DNA from: Saccharospirillum sp.
GTDB lineage: Bacteria; Pseudomonadota; Gammaproteobacteria; Pseudomonadales; Natronospirillaceae
DNA: 64,000 bases
NCBI GenBank assembly: GCA_022565595.1
Contig: JAIUML010000020.1
Coordinates: 20,829-84,828 of the forward strand
Reading direction: 5' to 3'
Shown here: positions 18,649 to 26,811 of the stretch, piece after piece
How the letters are laid out: every line of letters begins with the position of its first letter
How positions within the stretch are numbered: position 1 is the first letter of the stretch
Notes under the pieces: model-generated
What the model was told of the DNA's origin: nothing
Database searches by the model: none
Seen by the model: the letters and a program-made list of their open reading frames with translations, nothing else
Translations under genes and position numbers: made by a program

Positions 18649-18649
18649 T

Positions 18650-19336
18650 TCACACCTCAACCTGCTGGCGCCGGCTGCGCACCCAATCCAGGGTTTTGCG
18701 TGCCACCAGCGGGAACAAGCCCAACAAGGCAAAGGAAGCGATCAGTGTTGGCGAAAGTATGCCGCCAAGACTGTCAATTTGAGCCAACTGGGTGCCGGCG
18801 TTGACGTACACAGCGGTGCCGGCCAGCATGCCCACCTGGCTGACCCAATAGAAGGTCCAGGCTTTCAAGGGAGTCAGCCCCATTACCAGGTTGATCATGA
18901 AAAAAGGAAACAGCGGCACCAGCCGTAACGAGAACAGATAAAAAGCACCGTCCTTCTCGATGCCCCGGTTAACCGGGGCAATGCGATCACCAAAGCGTTG
19001 CTGCACCCAATCGTGCAGCAGAAAACGCGCCACCAGAAAAGCCAGAGTCGCCCCCAGCGAACTGGCAAAGCTGACCAGCAACAACCCCTGAGTAAAGCCG
19101 AATATGGCGCCACCGGCCAGGGTCATGATGGTTGCACCGGGCAAGGACAGGGCGGTCACCACGACGTAGATCACAAAGTAGCCGGCAGCCAGCAACAGAG
19201 GATTGGAGGCGCGAAAATCTGCGAGGCTGTCCTGCTGTGCCTTGAGGTTGTTCAATGTCAGGACTTCGCCCAGATCAAATAAAAAGAATGCGATCAGGGC
19301 CAGGGCAATAACGCCCAGCAGGATCCAGCGTTGCAT
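18650..19336 (-). CDS. TVP38/TMEM64 (DedA-like) membrane protein
   Basis: A 228-residue inner-membrane protein with about six hydrophobic segments. Family signatures are SLPGATIMTLAGGAIFGFTQGLL, GATLAFLVARFLLHDWV, and FYLFSLRLVPLFPFFMINLVMGLTPLKAWTFYWVSQVGMLAGT, which include the conserved re-entrant loops and arginine. ATG 19336 (MQRWILLGVIAL) was chosen because the first membrane helix begins there; ATG 19411 would add 25 residues. The family includes lipid scramblase-like and envelope proteins; substrate unknown. Convergent with the upstream barrel gene (1-bp gap). Confidence 0.88.
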   Translation of the reverse strand: MQRWILLGVIALALIAFFLFDLGEVLTLNNLKAQQDSLADFRASNPLLLAAGYFVIYVVVTALSLPGATIMTLAGGAIFGFTQGLLLVSFASSLGATLAFLVARFLLHDWVQQRFGDRIAPVNRGIEKDGAFYLFSLRLVPLFPFFMINLVMGLTPLKAWTFYWVSQVGMLAGTAVYVNAGTQLAQIDSLGGILSPTLIASFALLGLFPLVARKTLDWVRSRRQQVEV

Positions 19337-19530
19337 GGTGGGCTTGCTCCATATCGGTTCGAGGACGGTACGTTGGAAAGGTGAGACCGGCTCAGTTGTA
19401 AGGAGTTCCATCCGTACCGGTAAAACCGAAGGGTTTCCGCGTCAACGCCCAGACTCGAGCGCCAGCGTTGCCCGGCACCAACCATCGGCAGTGCCAGCAA
19501 CAGCGAAAAGACAAAGTGGAGGGTTGAAGC

Positions 19531-20160
19531 TTACTGGGTGTTTTCGGGCTCGATCCAGGGGCGGCCCTGTTGGCGTTCAAAAATAACCTTCATGCGCTCA
19601 CGTTCGGCCTGGAAGCGTTCTTCAGCGGCCCGCTGACGCTGCTCGATTTCGGCGATTTCACCACGCAAAATGCCGACCTGGTCGTCCAGATTGGCCATGT
19701 CGGAGAGCAGATCAGAGCTGACTTCCTGGCCGGCACGTTCCAGGTTGGCGGCTTCGGCCTGCAAATCATTGAACTCGGCACGCAGAATACTGATGCGGTT
19801 GTTTTTCAGGCGGATTTCCATATCCAGTCGGCTTAGCCAGGTGCGCATGGCGCGATCGACATCGGTCGGGTTGCGATACAGCCGCATCAACTCGGCATCG
19901 CGCGCGCGCTCTGCTTCCGCGCGAGACGACTCTTCGGCGCGCCGATTGATCTCTTCTTCACTGAGTTGAGGCTCTACCACGCGCAATACGATGCCCTTGT
20001 CATCGACGATTTCATAGCCGCGGCGAACGAACTCCGGCGGAATGGAGCTGTTGATCACAATCTGGCCGTCGTCGTCCTTGTAGCGGAAATACTGCCGGGC
20101 TTCTGCAGAAAGCGGCATTAAAAGCGTGACCACAATGGCAACTGACAGGAAGCGAAACAT
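19531..20160 (-). CDS. Exported DUF4124-type protein with coiled coil
   Basis: A 209-residue protein with a signal peptide (MFRFLSVAIVVTLLMPLSAEA). Residues ~22-60 resemble the DUF4124 unit (QYFRYKDDDGQIVINSSIPPEFVRRGYEIVDDKG), a short beta domain common in gammaproteobacterial periplasmic proteins. Residues ~70-200 are strongly helical, charged and heptad-like (EEEINRRAEESSRAEAERARDAEL; EIAEIEQRQRAAEERFQAERERM), so a long coiled coil is likely. Function unknown. Lies 60 bp from the pyrE stop on the same strand. Confidence 0.78.
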   Translation of the reverse strand: MFRFLSVAIVVTLLMPLSAEARQYFRYKDDDGQIVINSSIPPEFVRRGYEIVDDKGIVLRVVEPQLSEEEINRRAEESSRAEAERARDAELMRLYRNPTDVDRAMRTWLSRLDMEIRLKNNRISILRAEFNDLQAEAANLERAGQEVSSDLLSDMANLDDQVGILRGEIAEIEQRQRAAEERFQAERERMKVIFERQQGRPWIEPENTQ

Positions 20161-20220
20161 GGCTTACTCAGATAAACATCTATTCAGCATTGTGCCCCCA
20201 GTCGGTCGGCTGAACAACCT

Positions 20221-20916
20221 TTAAACACCGCCATTGACGCCATATTGACGTCGATAGGACTCTACAGCGGGCAGATATTGGCCATATTCTGCGCGAGCCT
20301 TGATGAAGGCGACCAGTTGGCTGAAGCGGATAACCGGGACAATGGGGATGCCGAATTCAGCCCGCAGTTGACCGATGGCCGATAATTCGCTGTCTGGTGC
20401 TTTTTCTTCTCGGTCCATGGCCACTACCACACCGGCCAATTGGGCGCCGGGGTGCTTGTTCAATATTGCCTGAACCTCGCGTATGGCGGTGCCAGCGGTG
20501 ATGACATCGTCCACTATGACGACCCGGCCATGCAAGGGAGCTCCGACCAGATCTCCGCCTTCTCCGTGGTCCTTGGCTTCCTTGCGATTGAACGCAAAGG
20601 GAACCGAGCGTTGATGGTCACGGTTCAGCGCGACCACGGTGGTGGTGCCCAGAGGGATGCCCTTGTAGGCCGGGCCGAAGAGCATGTCGAATTGCAGGCC
20701 GGAGTCGATCAATGCCTGGGCGTAGTACCGACCGAGCCGATCCAGCGCATCACCGGTCTGGAATTTACCGGCATTAAAGAAGTAAGGGCTGACTCGCCCG
20801 GATTTCAGGGTGAATTCACCAAAACCCAGCACTCCCTGGTCGATGGCAAAGCTCAGGAAGTCTGCTTGCCATTCACTGAGCGATTCTGTATTAGTGTTAA
20901 CGGTGGAGCTTTCCAT
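20221..20916 (-). CDS. pyrE: Orotate phosphoribosyltransferase
   Basis: A 231-residue enzyme of pyrimidine synthesis (orotate + PRPP to OMP). [21 protein letters not shown] is the substrate-binding N-terminus, [18 protein letters not shown] the PPi loop, [15 protein letters not shown] the flexible catalytic loop with the Lys/His pair, and [16 protein letters not shown] the PRPP-binding motif. Length is slightly above the usual 213 because of a short N-terminal extension. Divergent from crc with a 276-bp intergenic region, the same neighbour relation seen in Pseudomonas. Confidence 0.95.
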   Translation of the reverse strand: MESSTVNTNTESLSEWQADFLSFAIDQGVLGFGEFTLKSGRVSPYFFNAGKFQTGDALDRLGRYYAQALIDSGLQFDMLFGPAYKGIPLGTTTVVALNRDHQRSVPFAFNRKEAKDHGEGGDLVGAPLHGRVVIVDDVITAGTAIREVQAILNKHPGAQLAGVVVAMDREEKAPDSELSAIGQLRAEFGIPIVPVIRFSQLVAFIKARAEYGQYLPAVESYRRQYGVNGGV

Positions 20917-21192
20917 GGATTCCGATCCTAGAGTTCGTGTGGATGTATGGCGCCTGACAGTGGTGCTGGTGTCATCATTTTAACGAACATTCAGGCGTGC
21001 AGGGAGGCCTGAAGTCAACGGAACCAGCTTGGGTGCGCGAGTATAGTCGAAATCGCGTACTTAATAAAAATCGGGTCTGGATCACCGGGCTCGGTAAATA
21101 AGCGGTCAAACGGTGTTATTGATGGCGCCGAAGCCGTGACACCAGGGTGCTGCATCGCTATTATACCCGCGCTTCTTGACTGGAAAGGCAGG

Positions 21193-21954
21193 ATGAAAGT
21201 CGTAACACTGAATTTGAATGGCATCGTCAACGCATCTGAACGCGGTTTCCTCGACTGGCTCGAGCACCTCGACGCGGATGTTGTCTGCGTGCAGGAATTG
21301 CGCGCAAAGGAATACCAACTGCCGGAGGCCTTCCTCGAAGTGCCCGGTTACAACGCTTTTTTCTTCGACGCCGAAGAAGACGGTTATGCCGGCACGGCCA
21401 TCTACAGCCGCGTGATGCCCAAAGCGATCATTCGTGGCCTCGGCTCACCGCAATGGGACCTCGAAGGCCGCTTTATCCAGGCCGATTTCGACAACGTCAG
21501 TGTTGCTTCGCTGTCGGTCCCCTATGCGCAAACAGAAGACGAGATCGAGCACAAGCTGGCCTTTCTCGAGGTGTTGCAGCAGCACCTGAAAAAAACCCGT
21601 CGCAAGCGCCGTGAATTCATCTTTGCCGGCAGCTATCAGATAGCGCACCGCTCGGTCGACCTCGGCAATTGGGAAAGTCACCAGCGTGAGTCCGGCTTCC
21701 TGCCCGAAGAGCGCGCCTGGATGGACCAGGTGCTCGGCCCAATCGGTTTTGTCGATGCCTTCCGCTTGATGAACCGCAAGGACCGCCAGCACACCTGGTG
21801 GCCCTTTGATGAAGCTCAGGCCAATGGCATGCGGCTCGACTACCAGTTGATCACACCGAACATTGCCGATTTTGTGATGGACGTCAAAATCCTGCGTGAA
21901 CCACGCATCTCTCCACACCTGCCGGTGCTGGTTGAATACGACATAGAAATGTAA
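21193..21954 (+). CDS. crc: Crc-type catabolite repression control protein (exonuclease III fold, catalytic residues lost)
   Basis: A 253-residue protein of the exonuclease III/EEP fold. The active-site motifs are altered in the manner of Crc: the usual GD(M/F)N is GSYQ (Ser147, Gln149) in FAGSYQIAHRSVDLGNW, and the usual SDH is SPH (Pro241) in SPHLPVLVEY. The segments QRESGFLPEERAWMDQVLG and WWPFDEAQANGMRLDYQLITPN also match Pseudomonas Crc as I remember it. In pseudomonads Crc acts with Hfq to repress translation of catabolic mRNAs. ATG 21193 has AAAGGCAGG upstream. Divergent from pyrE. Confidence 0.88.
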   Translation: MKVVTLNLNGIVNASERGFLDWLEHLDADVVCVQELRAKEYQLPEAFLEVPGYNAFFFDAEEDGYAGTAIYSRVMPKAIIRGLGSPQWDLEGRFIQADFDNVSVASLSVPYAQTEDEIEHKLAFLEVLQQHLKKTRRKRREFIFAGSYQIAHRSVDLGNWESHQRESGFLPEERAWMDQVLGPIGFVDAFRLMNRKDRQHTWWPFDEAQANGMRLDYQLITPNIADFVMDVKILREPRISPHLPVLVEYDIEM

Positions 21955-22185
21955 TCCCGCTTGCCTGCACTGATGCCCAGTCAGGCAATCTCCTTCTAAA
22001 GTTCGACCCTTTTTCCTGTTTTCTCCCCCGAAAGGCGGGCAGGCGCGCGCTTGCGCCAGACCTAAAGTATTGCTCCAGATACGGAGCCCCTGTTCCGGGG
22101 CGCGCTGTATTGAACTCGGCTATCGCTACCCCCGGTTGTATTAGCGATCAGACCGAAAGACAACCAATAGAATGGAGCATTCTAG

Positions 22186-24348
22186 ATGCGAACAATAACA
22201 ATGAAGCACCTGAGCCTTGTCGCTGCAAGTGGCCTGTTGCTGGCACTGGGCGGCTGCGACAGCAATGGCGCAAACGGTCAGACAGACAACGACAATGGCG
22301 ATACGCCGCAGTTTACCTTGAATACTTTGCCTGCCGCAGTCATTGGCGATGTCATCCAGCGCAGCTATGACGGTATTAACGATGATTTGCTGACTGCCGG
22401 GCTGGGCGCCGACGGCCTTGCCAGCGGCACGGCGCCGGGCTACGCCAATGCCTATGTCCCAACCGTTGCCGAATTGCGCCGCAATGCCATTTATGCCAAC
22501 TATCGGGCTCTGGTACCAACAGGCACCGGTAGTGGCTACGGGGAATTTTTCGGCCCCACAGTCGGCACTGACAGCACAACAGGCATGATCCCTGGTCAGG
22601 AATGGCTGGCCCTGACGCTGGACGGCAATGCCCCAGTCAGTGTCATGGTGCAGGTGCCGGAACACTTTAACCCGGAGGCCGCCTGTATGGTGACCGCACC
22701 AAGCTCCGGTTCAAGGGGTATTTATGGCGCCATCGGCACCGCCGGTGAATGGGGCCTGAAACGCGGCTGTGCCGTGGTCTATACCGACAAGGGTACCGGC
22801 ACTGGCGCACACAACCTGACCGCCAACCGGGGTCAGAGCCTCGAAGGGTTGCTGGTGGATGCAGATGACCCCACTGTGCTCTTCGCAGCGGATTTGAGCG
22901 ATGCCGAGCGGGCCGCCTACTTGAATGACTACCCCAATCGACTTGCCTTCAAACATGCGCATTCCGGCGATAACCCGGAAAGCGACTGGGGCAAGCATGT
23001 ATTGGACGCCGTGCGCTTCGGTTTTTATGTGATCAACGAAATACAGGGTGAGCAAAACGAGGAAGGTCAGCGTGGGGTTAGTCTGGTACCAGACAACACC
23101 CTGGTCATTGCGTCCAGTGTCTCCAATGGTGGCGGTGCCTCAGTGCTTGCGGCTGAACTCGACAGCGAAGGCTTGATTGATGGGGTGGCGGTATCTGAAC
23201 CCAACGTCAACCCGGCCCTGGGTGAGACCTTCAGCATTCAGCAGGGCACAGCGGATGCCATTACCGAACACAGCCGCAGCCTGCTCGACTACACCACCGC
23301 TTTGGCCGTCTATCAGGGTTGTGCCAATCGGGCGCCCAGCATAAAAGACGATGCGCCTCTCAATGCCGTATTCAATGATGCAACCATCAATGAAAACACC
23401 TGTGCCGCGCTGGAGGCAAAAGGCCTGGTGAGCGGAGCAACTCTGGATGAGCAAGCTGAAGATGCGTTGCGTATCCTGGTCGAAGACTTTGCGCTGGCAC
23501 CTGAACAGAACCTCGTTCAACCAGCCAATTACGGCATCAATGTGCCACAGTCCATTGCCATCAATTACGCTAACAGCTATGGCCGCTTTAGTGTGACCGA
23601 TAACCTTTGCGGCTTCAGCTACAGTGCTGTGGCCAGCAATGAGAGTACCCCCCTGGCAGAGATTGCCGAGCGGGCTCTCTTTGCCACCAGCAATGGCATA
23701 CCACCCACCGGAGGAGTGGATGTGTTGTATAACGATGCCGACCAGGGCGTTGCAACCCAGATGCGTCAGGCAACATCACCCAGCAGCGGGCTTCAGGATC
23801 ATGCCCTGGACGGCTTTCTCTGCTTGCGTGCACTGGTTACAGGTATAGATCCAGTAACAGGAACGGCCCTCACCGGTGAAGCCCTGGAGCACTCGCAGCG
23901 AGTACAGCAAGGCATTGAAGAAATTCGCGCCAGTGCCAACTTGCAAGGCAAGCCAGCGGTTTTCGTAACGCCACGCAACGACCAGATACTGCCGATCAAC
24001 CATTCGTCGCGCCCTTACTATGCACTCAATCAATTGGTAGAGGGTGAGGCCAGTCAGCTGCGTTACTACGAAGTGTTGAACGCACAGCACCTGGACTTGT
24101 TGAACGATTTCCCCGGCTTCAACGAACTCTACATCCCGCTGCACCACTACCTGTTTGAGGCGCTGGACCTGATGTACGCCCACCTCACTGATGGTCAGGC
24201 ATTGCCACCCAGTCAGGTAGTGCGCACCCTACCTCGTGGTGCCGGCGCACCGGCCATCAGCGCGACCAACTTGCCGGCCATTGCAGCCAGCCCGGATGAG
24301 GCAGATCGTATAACCTTCAGCGGTACTCTGCTGTCCATTCCGGACTGA
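22186..24348 (+). CDS. 3-hydroxybutyrate oligomer hydrolase, lipoprotein
   Basis: A 720-residue protein with a lipoprotein signal ending LLLALGGC (Cys25), then an Asn/Asp-rich linker. The body matches D-(-)-3-hydroxybutyrate oligomer hydrolase: MVTAPSSGSRGIYGAIGTAGEWGLKRGCAVVYTDKGTGTGAHNL, the nucleophile region VIASSVSNGGGASVLAAEL, and C-terminal FVTPRNDQILPINHSSRPYYALN and NAQHLDLLNDFPGFNELYIPLHHYLFEALD. It would cleave short 3HB oligomers released from extracellular polyhydroxybutyrate, on the cell surface or in the periplasm. No other PHB gene is in the window. Confidence 0.9.
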   Translation: MRTITMKHLSLVAASGLLLALGGCDSNGANGQTDNDNGDTPQFTLNTLPAAVIGDVIQRSYDGINDDLLTAGLGADGLASGTAPGYANAYVPTVAELRRNAIYANYRALVPTGTGSGYGEFFGPTVGTDSTTGMIPGQEWLALTLDGNAPVSVMVQVPEHFNPEAACMVTAPSSGSRGIYGAIGTAGEWGLKRGCAVVYTDKGTGTGAHNLTANRGQSLEGLLVDADDPTVLFAADLSDAERAAYLNDYPNRLAFKHAHSGDNPESDWGKHVLDAVRFGFYVINEIQGEQNEEGQRGVSLVPDNTLVIASSVSNGGGASVLAAELDSEGLIDGVAVSEPNVNPALGETFSIQQGTADAITEHSRSLLDYTTALAVYQGCANRAPSIKDDAPLNAVFNDATINENTCAALEAKGLVSGATLDEQAEDALRILVEDFALAPEQNLVQPANYGINVPQSIAINYANSYGRFSVTDNLCGFSYSAVASNESTPLAEIAERALFATSNGIPPTGGVDVLYNDADQGVATQMRQATSPSSGLQDHALDGFLCLRALVTGIDPVTGTALTGEALEHSQRVQQGIEEIRASANLQGKPAVFVTPRNDQILPINHSSRPYYALNQLVEGEASQLRYYEVLNAQHLDLLNDFPGFNELYIPLHHYLFEALDLMYAHLTDGQALPPSQVVRTLPRGAGAPAISATNLPAIAASPDEADRITFSGTLLSIPD

Positions 24349-24356
24349 GTGACCTC

Positions 24357-24383
24357 ACCGGCACAAGGACGTGCCGGTTCTTT
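24357..24383 (+). terminator. Rho-independent terminator after the 3HB-oligomer hydrolase
   Basis: The stem ACCGGCAC/GTGCCGGT (8 bp) with a six-base loop is followed by TCTTT, 8 bases after the stop codon. It ends at the yifB stop, with yifB convergent. Confidence 0.75.
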
Positions 24384-25881
24384 AAAAGGGTTTCAACAGC
24401 TTCTCCAGTTGCCGACAATTCAGCGCTTCGATCAGGGCCGACTTGTCGATGTCGGGCTGATCGCGCAGGTCTGCAATGGTGCGCGCTACTCTTAGTATTC
24501 GATGATAAGCACGGGCGCTGAGGTTTAGTTTATCCATGGTGGTTTCCAGCATGGTGCGTTCTGCAGTTTGCAAACCTCCATACCGATCCAGTGCCTTCCC
24601 CGATAGCTCTGCGTTGGCACAGCCCTGGCGTGCCAGTTGTCGCTCCCAGGCCGCGACCACCCGTTTTTGAATGATGGCGCTGGGTTCTTCCTGGGTTGGG
24701 CGGGTCAGCATTTCTCTCGGCAGCATGGGGACTTCGATGTGCAGGTCCATCCGATCCAGAAAGGGGCCAGAGAGTCGCGACAGGTAGCGTTGCATCTGTT
24801 CGCGGCTGTAGCGTTGAGAGCGAGGGTCATCCGGGCTGTAGCCGCCAGGTGTGGGGTTCATGGCGGCGACCAACTGGAAGCGAGCCGGAAAACGGGTCTG
24901 GCGGGCGGCGCGGGCGATGTTGACCTCGCCGCTTTCCAGCGGTTCCCGCAACACATCCAGCACCGAACGCGGAAATTCCGCCAGTTCGTCCAGAAACAGA
25001 ACGCCTCTGTGGGCCAGGGTTACCTCACCGGGCCGGGGTACCGAGCCACCGCCAATCAGGGCGACACCTGAAGCAGTGTGATGTGGTGCTCGAAAAGGCC
25101 GGTGCCCCCAGTTCAGTGGCAAGCCGCTGATCGATTGAATGCTGGCGATTTCCAGCGATTCGGCTTCGGTCGGCGGTGGCAGCAGGCCGGGCAATCTTGA
25201 GGCAAGCAGGGTTTTGCCGGTGCCTGGCGGGCCAAAATACAGCAGATTGTGCTGACCGGCAGCGGCAATCTCCAGCGCTCGCTTGGCACTCTGCTGGCCC
25301 CGAACATCGGCCATGTCTGGCACATCGGCCCTTTCGCCACTGGGCTGATACTCGGCCCTGGGCAACTGGCTCTGGCCGCGAAAGTGAGCGGTCACTTGCA
25401 GTAGATGCTGCGCCGCCAGTACGCGGCTGTCGCTGGCCAGGGCGGCATCGGCAGCGTTTTCCTGGCTGGTGATCAGGCTGCGACCTTCGGCGGTACAAGC
25501 AATGGCGGCCGGCAAGGCACCAGGGCCTGCGCGCAGCTCGCCACTGAGAGCCAACTCACCTAGGAACTCGTAGTCGTCGAGTTTGTCGGCGGGTAGCTGG
25601 TCGCTGGCGACCAGGATGCCAAGCGCGATGGCGAGGTCAAACTGGGCGCCCTGTTTGGGCAGATCGGCCGGGGCCAGGTTGACGGTGATGCGCCGGTCGG
25701 GAAAATCGAACTGGCTGTTAAGTAGGGCTGAACGCACGCGGTCGCGTGCTTCCTTGACGGCCGTTTCTGGTAGGCCAACCATGGTGAAGCCGGGAAGACC
25801 GTTGGTCAGGTGCACTTCGATAGTGACCTGCGGTGCTTCCATGCCCAGACGGGCGCGGCTGTAGAGAACCGCTAAACTCAT
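24382..25881 (-). CDS. comM: YifB/ComM family Mg-chelatase-like AAA ATPase
   Basis: A 499-residue protein: N-terminal ChlI-like domain (VTIEVHLTNGLPGFTMVGLPETAVKEARDRVRSAL, NLAPADLPKQGAQFDLAIALGIL), central AAA+ core (YFGPPGTGKTLLASRLPGLLPP Walker A ~residue 220, GVLFLDELAEF Walker B) and C-terminal Mg-chelatase subunit region (LSARAYHRILRVARTIADL). ComM in Vibrio is a branch-migration helicase acting in natural transformation. ATG 25881 (MSLAVLYSRA) matches the usual start and has AAGG six bases upstream; two ATGs lie slightly upstream in frame. Confidence 0.92.
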   Translation of the reverse strand: MSLAVLYSRARLGMEAPQVTIEVHLTNGLPGFTMVGLPETAVKEARDRVRSALLNSQFDFPDRRITVNLAPADLPKQGAQFDLAIALGILVASDQLPADKLDDYEFLGELALSGELRAGPGALPAAIACTAEGRSLITSQENAADAALASDSRVLAAQHLLQVTAHFRGQSQLPRAEYQPSGERADVPDMADVRGQQSAKRALEIAAAGQHNLLYFGPPGTGKTLLASRLPGLLPPPTEAESLEIASIQSISGLPLNWGHRPFRAPHHTASGVALIGGGSVPRPGEVTLAHRGVLFLDELAEFPRSVLDVLREPLESGEVNIARAARQTRFPARFQLVAAMNPTPGGYSPDDPRSQRYSREQMQRYLSRLSGPFLDRMDLHIEVPMLPREMLTRPTQEEPSAIIQKRVVAAWERQLARQGCANAELSGKALDRYGGLQTAERTMLETTMDKLNLSARAYHRILRVARTIADLRDQPDIDKSALIEALNCRQLEKLLKPF

Positions 25882-26071
25882 ACTCATCCTTGGGGTACTG
25901 TGTGACACCCCGAAACATACGCGGTTATTTCGCGCTGGGCAATAATCCAGGGGGAAAGCTGTGATCGAGTCGATAGTCGGTTAATATGTATCTGTTACAT
26001 GATGCGGAGTTGGTCTGCTCATTTGAGTCTGAACACCTTGTAAGCTTTCGTAGCGGTGGCCCGCGCCTACT
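25882..26071. other. Intergenic stretch upstream of yifB
   Basis: Together with copy C of the repeat family this makes a ~400-bp gene-free region between yifB and the 176-residue membrane protein gene. I see no further gene or RNA feature in it; the yifB promoter should lie here. Confidence 0.5.
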
Positions 26072-26237
26072 GCCACGGATGCCTCTGAGGGGTCGGTGTG
26101 AATCCATCCCTGGAACCTCGACCGCAGGATATGAATCCCTTCCATGGGATTCACCCTTCGGGCTCGCTGAGCTCGTGCTAAAACGCTCCTGGCGTTTTAG
26201 TCCGTGCTGCAGCCGCCCCCTCAGAGGCATCCGTGGC
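26072..26237. repeat. Nested inverted repeat, copy C (divergent long form)
   Basis: Perfect 21-bp arms at 26072-26092 and 26217-26237. The interior begins GGGTCGGTGTGAATCCATCC, a diverged version of the family motif, then has ACCTCGACCGC and a hairpin GTGAATCC.../GGGATTCAC. It also carries a module at ~26154-26208 (CCCTTCGGGCTCGCT, then AAAACGCT.. GGCGTTTT) almost identical to the insert in copy A. Confidence 0.8.
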
Positions 26238-26279
26238 ATCCGCCGCTGGTCATCGATAAAACATAATATCTAAAAGATA

Positions 26280-26810
26280 GTGAGACTACTTTTGCAACGT
26301 ATTCGCCCCTGGCAGATGGTGACTGTAGTGATGGCATTTTTGGTGGTAGTCGCAGGTTACTGGGGCCTGCTGCAGTACCAGGACAAACAAGAACGAGAAG
26401 TTGAAGCGCCGCAGCAATTATTGATGGCCTTGCAGGCCGTTAGTCAGGGTGAGGCGTCACTCAGTGAAACCATGATAGAGGCAGAGCGGTTGCGGGCTGA
26501 TCTGATGGAGCGCATTGCAATTGAGCTGGTGTCGGACTTGGCCGAAACGGGTCATCCTGATCCTGAGAACGGAGCTCAGAAACTGCTGCAGAGTGCCAGT
26601 AGTTATCTGCAAACTCAGGAAGGCTTGATGGCCGGGCTGGAACAGACGCTGGTGGCTGTCAGTAATGGCGATTGGCAACCCTTGATTCAGCAGCCAGAGG
26701 AATGGTTGGTCCAGATTGGGGAGGCTTGTCTATTGTTGGCCTATGCCGGTTCGGAGCCAGAACATTATTGGGTGTGGGTGAGCTTGACGTCCTGTGCTCG
26801 GGCGGAGTAG
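26280..26810 (+). CDS. Hypothetical single-pass membrane protein
   Basis: A 176-residue protein, unrecognised. One N-terminal membrane segment (MVTVVMAFLVVVAGYWGLLQY, residues ~13-33) is followed by a charged helical region (EAERLRADLMERIAIELVSDLAE) and a hydrophobic C-terminal part. The start is GTG 26280; ATG 26316 is an alternative with a shorter cytoplasmic tail. It ends 1 bp before the convergent FIST-GGDEF-EAL gene and begins 42 bp after repeat C. Confidence 0.6.
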   Translation: MRLLLQRIRPWQMVTVVMAFLVVVAGYWGLLQYQDKQEREVEAPQQLLMALQAVSQGEASLSETMIEAERLRADLMERIAIELVSDLAETGHPDPENGAQKLLQSASSYLQTQEGLMAGLEQTLVAVSNGDWQPLIQQPEEWLVQIGEACLLLAYAGSEPEHYWVWVSLTSCARAE

Positions 26811-26811
26811 C

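Noticed and set aside
22042..22054. GGCGCGCGCTTGC, a sigma-54-like site upstream of the 3HB-oligomer hydrolase
   Set aside because: The GG to GC spacing is one base short of the required distance and the sequence forms a GC-rich hairpin.
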